From positions 1 to 9,094 of the forward strand of contig JAQWQN010000092.1 in the NCBI GenBank assembly GCA_029244465.1: DNA of 9,094 nt. Direction: 5' to 3'. Below are positions 1-6,066 of the stretch, piece after piece. The notes beneath the pieces are model-generated. The model did not search any database and was not told where the DNA came from. It saw only the letters and a program-made list of their open reading frames with translations. The position numbers were made by a program, and so were the translations under genes. The stretch is from Pseudomonadales bacterium (GTDB taxonomy: Bacteria; Pseudomonadota; Gammaproteobacteria; Pseudomonadales; Azotimanducaceae). The stretch's first letter is position 1. Every line of letters starts with the position of its first letter.

Positions 1-17
1 AGCTGAGCTATGGCCCC
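1..17 (-). tRNA. tRNA-Ala, 5' end only (runs off the left edge)
   Basis: Read on the minus strand, the last 17 bases of the window are GGGGCCATAGCTCAGCT. This is the usual start of bacterial tRNA-Ala: the 5' acceptor strand GGGGCCA, then TAGCTCAGCT, the D stem and the start of the D loop. The anticodon lies outside the window, so GGC and TGC isoacceptors cannot be told apart. It sits 53 bases past the gltX stop and has its own promoter. From memory, Pseudomonas genomes also carry tRNA-Ala next to gltX. tRNA-Val starts differently (GGGTGATTAGCTC), which argues against it. Confidence 0.85.
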
Positions 18-29
18 AAACAGGCGCGG

Positions 30-58
30 ATCTTAGGTATCGCGTTGCGAACTGTCAA
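30..58 (-). promoter_or_regulatory. sigma70 promoter of the tRNA-Ala gene
   Basis: On the minus strand there is a perfect -35 box TTGACA (53-58), a 17-base spacer, and the -10 box TAAGAT (30-35, five of six consensus bases). Twelve bases separate the -10 box from the tRNA 5' end, and they begin with the GC-rich run CCGCGCC. A GC-rich discriminator is the known mark of stable-RNA promoters under stringent (ppGpp/DksA) control; that control is inferred here. Transcription probably starts near position 23, leaving a leader of a few bases for RNase P to remove. Confidence 0.85.
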
Positions 59-69
59 CTTGCAGTTCG
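48..69 (-). repeat. Inverted repeat directly after the gltX stop, overlapping the tRNA -35 box
   Basis: CGAACTG (63-69 on the minus strand) is followed by an 8-base spacer and its perfect complement CAGTTCG (48-54). The 7-bp stem begins at the base after the gltX stop codon. No T tract follows, so it is not a standard intrinsic terminator. It may stabilise the 3' end of the gltX transcript. The right arm overlaps part of the TTGACA box, so readthrough transcription and tRNA promoter use could interfere. Confidence 0.5.
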
Positions 70-1536
70 TCAACGCAGCTCTTTATCCAACCGCTTCTTT
101 TCTTTTCCAGACACCTTGAGCACATCTAAAGCTTCTCGTAAACGCGCTCGAGAGAGGTCTGGACCCAAATAAACCAACGAGTCAAAAAGCGGCAGCGAGA
201 CAAGGCGACCAGAAATCGCGACAAAGAGCGGCCTTAAAAAGTCTCGGAACTTGTAATCCAACTGCTCCGCCCCGGCCTGGCAGATCAACATCAATGTATC
301 CCTATTCCACTCCCGCACCTGCTCTAACCGCATAGAGGTGTGGTAAAGAATTCTCACAACATCAGTGCGCTCTAGCTTGTCGATAGCAAAATCTTGCTCC
401 GTCAAAGCAGCTCTCGATCCCAGCATGTAGTCCGCGATTGGCACTAGATCAGACAGCTTCTGAACCCGTTCTTGAACCAACGGGATCAGGTCACGCAGCC
501 GATCAGGTGATAGCCAATCCACCACCCGCTCAGCAAATTCTGCTTGCGATAAGGCGCGCAAATACTGCCCGTTCATCCAGGAGAGTTTTTCTTGATCAAA
601 AACGGGACCCCGCACAGAAACACGATCAATATCGAAGACTTCGACCATTTCTGAACGCGAGAAAATCTCCCGTTCGTCCGGCATGGAATATCCCATAAGC
701 GCTAAATAGTTGAGCAAGGATTCCGGCAGTATGCCGAGGGCGCGATAGTAATTAATCCCCGTCGGGTTTTTACGCTTCGAGAGCTTACTCTGATCCGTGT
801 TGCGCAGTAACGGAAGGTGTATCAATTCAGGCAGTTGCCAGTCCAGATAGCCATACAAAAGTTTGTGCTTTGGCACTGATGAAATCCACTCCTCACCCCG
901 GATAATGTGGGTGATGGCCATTAAGTGATCATCGACGACGACAGCAAAGTGATAGGTGGGCATCCCATCCGCTTTCATCAAAACCTGCATATCGACTTGT
1001 GTGTAGGGGATCGAAATCTCACCTCGCAGCCGGTCCGCGAAAATACAATCGCCCGCTTCCGGTACCACCATTCTGATGACGTGGCTCTCTCCAGCCGTTA
1101 ACCGACGATGCACTTCCTCCTCCGTCAGTCCAATACAGTGACCGTCATAACGCGTGGTTTGTTTCGCTTTTTGCTGCGCTTGACGCACTTCGTCAAGCCG
1201 CTCTTTGCTGCAAAAACAGTGAAAGGCATGATCATTGTTGAGTAGGGTCGCAATGTGCTCTTGGTAGGTATCTTGCCGTTCACTCTGACGATATGGAGCA
1301 TGAGCACCGCCAACATCAGGACCTTCATCCCAATCAAGACCAAGCCAACGCAACGCATCGTAAATCGATTGTTCTGACTCAACGGTAGACCGCTCAGCAT
1401 CGGTGTCTTCAATACGGAGCAAGAACTCACCACCATTAGCACGCGCATATGCCCAATTGAACAACGCCATGTAGGCTGTACCAACATGGGGATCCCCCGT
1501 CGGAGACGGAGCGATACGAGTGCGCACGCTCACCAT
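70..1536 (-). CDS. gltX: Glutamyl-tRNA synthetase (488 aa)
   Basis: Cytoplasmic class I aminoacyl-tRNA synthetase that charges tRNA-Glu with glutamate using ATP. The N-terminal Rossmann fold shows PSPTGDPHVGT (residues 10-20), where HVGT is this family's HIGH signature, and then RIEDTD (41-46). The KMSKS-class loop is KLSKR (251-255), within a segment that matches Pseudomonas GluRS closely (DKSKLSKRKNPT-like). The C-terminal third is the helical anticodon-binding region. Length is normal for the family. In the zinc-binding insertion, C107, C109 and C134 are present, but the position two after C134, normally His, is Gly136. The start is an ATG directly in front of the conserved VRTRIAPSPTG; no strong Shine-Dalgarno is visible. 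It starts 27 bp after the gap stop codon, with no terminator between, so the two are probably one transcript. Confidence 0.97.
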   Translation of the reverse strand: MVSVRTRIAPSPTGDPHVGTAYMALFNWAYARANGGEFLLRIEDTDAERSTVESEQSIYDALRWLGLDWDEGPDVGGAHAPYRQSERQDTYQEHIATLLNNDHAFHCFCSKERLDEVRQAQQKAKQTTRYDGHCIGLTEEEVHRRLTAGESHVIRMVVPEAGDCIFADRLRGEISIPYTQVDMQVLMKADGMPTYHFAVVVDDHLMAITHIIRGEEWISSVPKHKLLYGYLDWQLPELIHLPLLRNTDQSKLSKRKNPTGINYYRALGILPESLLNYLALMGYSMPDEREIFSRSEMVEVFDIDRVSVRGPVFDQEKLSWMNGQYLRALSQAEFAERVVDWLSPDRLRDLIPLVQERVQKLSDLVPIADYMLGSRAALTEQDFAIDKLERTDVVRILYHTSMRLEQVREWNRDTLMLICQAGAEQLDYKFRDFLRPLFVAISGRLVSLPLFDSLVYLGPDLSRARLREALDVLKVSGKEKKRLDKELR

Positions 1537-1563
1537 CGGTTGGATTCGCTTTGAACCCGCCGA

Positions 1564-3033
1564 TCAGAAACCGAGATTAGCAACGTCTCGTGGAATTAAC
1601 GGATACGAGATCCCAGCCATTTTTTGTACAACTCGAACAACCTGACAGGCATAACCAAATTCATTGTCGTACCAGACATAGACCACCACGCGATTGTCAT
1701 TCACGATGGTCGCCTCACCATCCACAATACAAGCATGTCGATTGCCGACCAGATCGGAAGACACCATATCGGGCGAGGTGGTGTAATCAATCTGCCGCTG
1801 CATGTCCGAGTGCAAACTAACCCCGCGCAGATAGGCGCCGACCTCTTCCTCGGTGACCGTTCTGTTAAGAGTTAGGTTGAGGATCGCCAAAGAAACATTC
1901 GGCGTTGGCACGCGAATCGCGTTACCAGTAAGCTTGCCTTCTAATTCCGGCAAGAGTTTTACCACCGCTGAGGAAGCGCCAGTCTCCGTGATTACCATAT
2001 TAAGCGGTGCGCCCCGACCACGTCGATTTTTCTTATGATAGTTATCGATCAGATTCTGATCGTTGGTATAGGCGTGCACAGTTTCCATGTGGCCATGGAC
2101 GATCTCAAACTCATCGTTGATCGTTTTCAAAACCGGAACAATTGCGTTCGTTGTACAGCTGGCAGCCGCAATTATCTGATCTTCCGGCTCCATGAGAAAG
2201 GAATTGACGCCCGAGACAATATTTTTGATCGAACCCTTACCCGGTGCCGTTAGCACGACTCTGCTCGCACCATTCGCTTTCAAATGCTGGCCTAAACCAT
2301 CAACGTCACGCCACGCACCCGTATTATCGATGATCACCGCATTCGTTATACCGTAGCTCTCATAGTCTATCTCCGCTGGGTTGGGCGCGTAGATCATTTG
2401 AATCACGTTGCCATTGGCAATGATGCACTCGTTGTCTTGATCGATTCGGATCGTGCCTTGGAAGCTGCCGTGCACGGAGTCCCGACGGAGCAGGCTTGCC
2501 CGCTTAACTAAATCATCTTCACTGCCCTTGCGCACAACAATGGCACGCAATCTTAATTGAGCACCACTGCCTGTTTTTTCAATCAAGAGACGAGCAAGCA
2601 GGCGGCCTATGCGACCGAATCCATAGAGAACCACATCCTGCGGTTGCGGGACTGGAGGCACATGGCGGCCAATAACTTCGGTGCATTCTCGCGCAACAAA
2701 TTCATCTGGCGTCATGTCACTGGACGCACTCTCCTCCATGAACTTAATGGCAAGCTTGCCAACGTCAATGTGACTTGGCCCGAGATCGAGCTTAGCCATC
2801 GCCTCAAGGATGGGATAGCTTTCAAATTCTGACAGCTCATTCTGTGCGATCTGGCGTACGTAGCGATGTGTCTTCATCAGCTGTGTCACACTCTGGTTAT
2901 ACATCGCACGACCGTAACAGTAGGCAACGACATTGTTGCGATACAGTCGGCCGATTAAGGGAATCATTGCTTCAGCGAGCGCTTCACGCTCTTTCCAATC
3001 GGGAAAATAATCTTCAAGGCTAGGTAGGGCCAC
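1564..3033 (-). CDS. gap: Glyceraldehyde-3-phosphate dehydrogenase, long form with N-terminal extension (489 aa)
   Basis: Oxidative phosphorylation of glyceraldehyde-3-phosphate to 1,3-bisphosphoglycerate, or the reverse, in central carbon metabolism in the cytoplasm. Residues from about 133 onward form a whole GAPDH: nucleotide-binding GFGRIGR (138-144), RRDSVHG (183-189), the active-site SCTTN with C293, partner H320 in VHAYT, phosphate-site RVPTP (374-378), and the C-terminal WYDNEFGY (454-461). About 130 extra N-terminal residues give the 480-490 aa form known from Pseudomonas and Shewanella, against about 330 for classical GapA. The residue after the second strand, acidic in NAD-specific GAPDH, is here within VVRKG (R168, K169), so NADP use is possible. 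The start is GTG with GAGGA six bases upstream (3040-3044). Its neighbour gltX follows after 27 bp. Confidence 0.95.
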   Translation of the reverse strand: MALPSLEDYFPDWKEREALAEAMIPLIGRLYRNNVVAYCYGRAMYNQSVTQLMKTHRYVRQIAQNELSEFESYPILEAMAKLDLGPSHIDVGKLAIKFMEESASSDMTPDEFVARECTEVIGRHVPPVPQPQDVVLYGFGRIGRLLARLLIEKTGSGAQLRLRAIVVRKGSEDDLVKRASLLRRDSVHGSFQGTIRIDQDNECIIANGNVIQMIYAPNPAEIDYESYGITNAVIIDNTGAWRDVDGLGQHLKANGASRVVLTAPGKGSIKNIVSGVNSFLMEPEDQIIAAASCTTNAIVPVLKTINDEFEIVHGHMETVHAYTNDQNLIDNYHKKNRRGRGAPLNMVITETGASSAVVKLLPELEGKLTGNAIRVPTPNVSLAILNLTLNRTVTEEEVGAYLRGVSLHSDMQRQIDYTTSPDMVSSDLVGNRHACIVDGEATIVNDNRVVVYVWYDNEFGYACQVVRVVQKMAGISYPLIPRDVANLGF

Positions 3034-3039
3034 TTTGGA

Positions 3040-3044
3040 TCCTC
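3040..3044 (-). promoter_or_regulatory. Ribosome binding site fixing the GTG start of gap
   Basis: GAGGA lies six bases before the GTG at 3031-3033. The next upstream ATG, 13 bases before the GTG, is out of frame, so the Shine-Dalgarno supports the GTG as the real start. Confidence 0.7.
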
Positions 3045-3075
3045 ATCTACTTGGGGAGACGCTACAGGCGGCGCA

Positions 3076-3103
3076 ATTATAGGCATTCGCCTGCTCTCGG
3101 CAA
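3076..3103 (-). promoter_or_regulatory. sigma70 promoter of the gap-gltX transcript
   Basis: On the minus strand TTGCCG (3098-3103, four of six consensus bases) is followed by a 16-base spacer and a perfect TATAAT (3076-3081). Transcription would start near 3069, giving a 5' leader of roughly 35 bases before the gap GTG. It lies just downstream of the terminator of the preceding operon, exactly where an independent promoter is expected. Confidence 0.75.
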
Positions 3104-3115
3104 CGATTTTGAGCG

Positions 3116-3146
3116 AAAAATTTCATCAGCACTTTGTAAGTGCTGA
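3116..3146 (-). terminator. Hairpin terminator of the 2-oxoacid oxidoreductase operon
   Basis: Fourteen bases after the beta-subunit stop, the minus strand reads TCAGCACTT, loop ACA, AAGTGCTGA: a perfect 9-bp stem (3138-3146 and 3126-3134). After TGAAA come five T (3116-3120). The T run is short and displaced by five bases, so termination may be partial. The position between a stop codon and the next promoter fits a terminator. Confidence 0.7.
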
Positions 3147-3160
3147 CCTACTCAAGGTCG

Positions 3161-4216
3161 CTAGCGAAAACTCTCATTCACCGCTTGCAGCGCATCGTTA
3201 CCTGGACAGAGATCGGTTTCTTGCAATTCATTCAACGGCCGCTGCACGGTATCCAAAATTTCATGACAATCTGAGGCATCAGGATCCACATAGAGCAATC
3301 CGGTAACCACTTCACCTTCCTGCCCTCGGCGTTGCACATAATTCAGCGCACTGACGCGATCATGGGGATCATAGTTCTCATCGATTTTGAATAAACGCAG
3401 AGTGGAACCATCTGGCATCGATACATCTTCGAACGTGCCGGGCTCGTAATCGGCGGTAATCTCTTCGTGATCGGCGATGTAGTCCGCGTTCACAACATTC
3501 TGTCCATGCTGTCGGATGTGTTCGTAACTCTTGGTCGAACCGTTGTGATTGTTAAACGCAACACATGGTGAGATCACATCGATAAAAGCCATACCTTTGT
3601 GGACTAAGGCTGCCTTGATGAGAGGCACTAGCTGTTGCTTATCACCAGAAAAACTTCGCGCGACGAAGCTTGCACCCAGTTGCAAAGCCATACTTGCCAG
3701 ATCTATCGGTTCGTAGAGATTTGGCGCACCTTTCTTTGATGTTGAGCCTTTGTCATTAGTCGCCGAAAACTGCCCCTTGGTCAGACCGTAAGTGCCATTA
3801 TTGTCGACCACGTAGAGCATATTAATCCGACGTCTTACGATATGAGCAAACTGGCCCATACCAATTGACGCAGAGTCCCCATCGCCCGAAACACCGACAC
3901 AATAGAGATCTCGATTTGCTAAATTAGCACCGGTCATAACAGACGGCATTCGTCCGTGAACTGAGTTAAGGCCATGAGATTTGTTGAGAAAGTAGCTCGG
4001 TGTTTTTGACGAACACCCAATGCCGGACACTTTGGCAAACCGATGCGGCGGTATAGAAAGCTCCGCACAAGCTTGTACGATGGCTGCAGAAACTGAGTCA
4101 TGTCCACATCCGGCGCACAGCGTCGACACCGACCCTTCATAATCCCGGCGCGTCAGACCAAGCTCATTCACTGGCAGGAGCGGATGATGCGTTCTTGGTT
4201 TTGCTACAAAGGTCAT
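3161..4216 (-). CDS. korB: 2-oxoacid:acceptor oxidoreductase, beta subunit (351 aa)
   Basis: Catalytic subunit that binds thiamine diphosphate and one [4Fe-4S] cluster; with the alpha subunit it converts a 2-oxoacid plus CoA to acyl-CoA, CO2 and two electrons. The ThDP/Mg motif is GDGD (111-114) followed by NN (139-140) and GTYGLTKGQ. Four cysteines sit where archaeal OFOR beta subunits hold their cluster: C34 and C37 (CAGC near the N terminus), C68 (IGC) and C218 (SPC). The ATG overlaps the alpha-subunit stop by four bases (ATGA, 4213-4216), and GAGGTG lies five bases before it (4222-4227) inside the alpha gene, so translation is coupled. The substrate cannot be fixed from sequence: 2-oxoglutarate, pyruvate and branched-chain oxoacids are all possible. 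The symbol korB follows the operon architecture and is tentative. Confidence 0.92.
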   Translation of the reverse strand: MTFVAKPRTHHPLLPVNELGLTRRDYEGSVSTLCAGCGHDSVSAAIVQACAELSIPPHRFAKVSGIGCSSKTPSYFLNKSHGLNSVHGRMPSVMTGANLANRDLYCVGVSGDGDSASIGMGQFAHIVRRRINMLYVVDNNGTYGLTKGQFSATNDKGSTSKKGAPNLYEPIDLASMALQLGASFVARSFSGDKQQLVPLIKAALVHKGMAFIDVISPCVAFNNHNGSTKSYEHIRQHGQNVVNADYIADHEEITADYEPGTFEDVSMPDGSTLRLFKIDENYDPHDRVSALNYVQRRGQEGEVVTGLLYVDPDASDCHEILDTVQRPLNELQETDLCPGNDALQAVNESFR

Positions 4217-6039
4217 TTTTGCACCTCAGTCAGGCGTGAGAGCTTGTTTTCTTGGTAATACTTCAGTATTTCGCCGTAAATAAAATCAGCCGAAATCGAA
4301 AGTCCAGCATAGTAAGTGACCGCTACCAGCTTCTGAGGTGAAAACTCGTTTTCGTTAATTAAGAGCTTACGCATCTGCGCGTCGCGATTCTGTTCAACAA
4401 CAAAGACCAGTTCATGGCTGTCAACAAACTCAGCCACTTCATCACCAAACGGGAACGCTCTGATGCGGCAAGTGTCAATCGTGATCCCTTCTGCAGACAG
4501 CTGCTCAAGCGCCTCTGGCATCGGTAGCGAAGTGGTACCGTAGTAGATGACACCCACGCCGCGCTTTTGATTGTTAATTTCTGCCGACGGCACCAACTTG
4601 GCAGCTGTCTCCCACTTGGTCAATAAACGCTGCATGTTCCGTTCGTAGGCTTCTGGAGACTCCGTATAAGCGGCAAACTCGTCCCTAGACGTCCCACGCG
4701 TGAAAAATGCACCTTTGTCCGGATGGGTACCTGGTAGTGTTCGATAACCGATGCCGTCACCATCTATATCGAGATATCTGCCGAAGACTTCAAGCTCATC
4801 TAGATCTTCGGCGGTGTAAACCTTGCCGCGATCGTAAGTGCGAGAATCGTCCCATTCAAACGGTTCACTTAAGTTGTCGTTCATACCGAGCTCTAGGTCC
4901 GATAACACAATGATCGGCGTTTGCAGTCGGTCCGCGAGGTCGAGGGACTCTGCGCCAAAGTCAAAACATTCTTTTGGTGTCGCAGGAAACAAGACCGGGT
5001 GCTTGGTATCACCGTGTGATGCATAGGCTGCGGCCAACACATCGCTTTGTTGTGTCCGTGTTGGCATACCTGTTGACGGTCCAGCACGCTGAATATCCCA
5101 CAAAACTGCAGGGATTTCTGCGAAGTACGCCAAGCCCAAAAACTCCGACATTAAGCTCACGCCAGGCCCGCTGGTCGCCGTAAACGATCTCGCACCATTC
5201 CATGCAGCGCCAATCACGATTCCGATTGCAGCCAGTTCATCTTCGGCTTGAACAATGGCAAACTTTTTCTGTCCAGAGTCGTGCTCAACGCGCAGTCGGT
5301 TAGCATGCAATTCAAACGCTTCTGCAACCGAAGTCGATGGCGTTATCGGATACCACGCACAAACCGTTGCGCCGCCATACAGGGCACCTAACGCTGCAGC
5401 GGCATTACCATCTATCATAATTCGGTCGCCAACCTGATCAGATTGCCGAACTTGGATTGGCAGCGGTGCATTGAGGTATTCGTACGCATATTGACGACCC
5501 AATTCTAGCGCATGAATGTTGGGCTGAATCAGTGCGTCCTTACCTTTGTACTGCGTCGCCACCATTCCTGTAATGACTTCGAAGTCAATATTTAACAATC
5601 CCGACAACGCGCCAAGGTACGTGATGTTCTTGAACAGACTACGTTGCTTGGGATCGGTGAACTCAGGAAGCAACATCGTCGATAAAGGTATACCAATTTC
5701 CGTTATGTCATCCCGCTTCAACGTTTTTGCAATGGGCTTAGAGTTGTCGTACAAAAGGTAGCCACCCGGGCTAACTGATCCGACATCTTCGACAAACGTT
5801 TCGGCGTTCATGGCAACCATAATATCTACGCCTTCCCGTCTACCGAGATAACCCTGTTCACTAACCCGCACCTCAAACCAAGTCGGTAGCCCTTGGATAT
5901 TGGAAGGAAAAATATTCCGAGTAGCGACAGGAATCCCCATTCGAAAAAGAGCTTTGGCGAACATACCATTGGCGCTTGCCGAACCAGACCCATTGACATT
6001 AGCAAACCGTATAACGAAGTCGTTATGAATGACTGACAT
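4213..6039 (-). CDS. korA: 2-oxoacid:acceptor oxidoreductase, fused gamma-alpha subunit (608 aa)
   Basis: Large subunit of the ThDP-dependent 2-oxoacid oxidoreductase, in the two-subunit form where the gamma domain is fused in front of alpha. Residues about 8-185 are the gamma (POR) domain, with glycine-rich NGSGSASANG (16-25). The alpha part begins near GDRIMIDGNAAAALGA (204-219) and carries YPITP (230-234), the motif that contacts the 2-oxoacid carboxylate in archaeal OFORs, then SGPGVSLMSE (290-299) and QRAGPSTGMPT (317-327). The C-terminal third (from about 495) is the transketolase-C-like alpha domain, with VVEQNRDAQ (547-555). No cysteine cluster motifs are present, as expected. The ATG has GAGGAA (6043-6048) just upstream. 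It starts 27 bp after the oxidoreductase/ferredoxin gene and overlaps the beta gene by four bases. Confidence 0.92.
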   Translation of the reverse strand: MSVIHNDFVIRFANVNGSGSASANGMFAKALFRMGIPVATRNIFPSNIQGLPTWFEVRVSEQGYLGRREGVDIMVAMNAETFVEDVGSVSPGGYLLYDNSKPIAKTLKRDDITEIGIPLSTMLLPEFTDPKQRSLFKNITYLGALSGLLNIDFEVITGMVATQYKGKDALIQPNIHALELGRQYAYEYLNAPLPIQVRQSDQVGDRIMIDGNAAAALGALYGGATVCAWYPITPSTSVAEAFELHANRLRVEHDSGQKKFAIVQAEDELAAIGIVIGAAWNGARSFTATSGPGVSLMSEFLGLAYFAEIPAVLWDIQRAGPSTGMPTRTQQSDVLAAAYASHGDTKHPVLFPATPKECFDFGAESLDLADRLQTPIIVLSDLELGMNDNLSEPFEWDDSRTYDRGKVYTAEDLDELEVFGRYLDIDGDGIGYRTLPGTHPDKGAFFTRGTSRDEFAAYTESPEAYERNMQRLLTKWETAAKLVPSAEINNQKRGVGVIYYGTTSLPMPEALEQLSAEGITIDTCRIRAFPFGDEVAEFVDSHELVFVVEQNRDAQMRKLLINENEFSPQKLVAVTYYAGLSISADFIYGEILKYYQENKLSRLTEVQK

Positions 6040-6042
6040 CAG

Positions 6043-6048
6043 TTCCTC
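6043..6048 (-). promoter_or_regulatory. Ribosome binding site of the gamma-alpha subunit
   Basis: GAGGAA lies three bases before the ATG at 6037-6039 (GAGG itself is five bases away), inside the 27-bp gap after the preceding stop codon. It confirms that the downstream gene is translated from its own site within a shared message. Confidence 0.65.
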
Positions 6049-6066
6049 GTAATTCTTTGAGTAGTT

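Noticed and set aside
438..698. Plus-strand open frame inside gltX
   Set aside because: Entirely antisense to the conserved GluRS gene, basic and low-complexity composition, no family resemblance.
2557..2832. Plus-strand open frame of 91 codons inside gap
   Set aside because: Antisense to the GAPDH gene across its N-terminal extension and nucleotide-binding region; no independent support.
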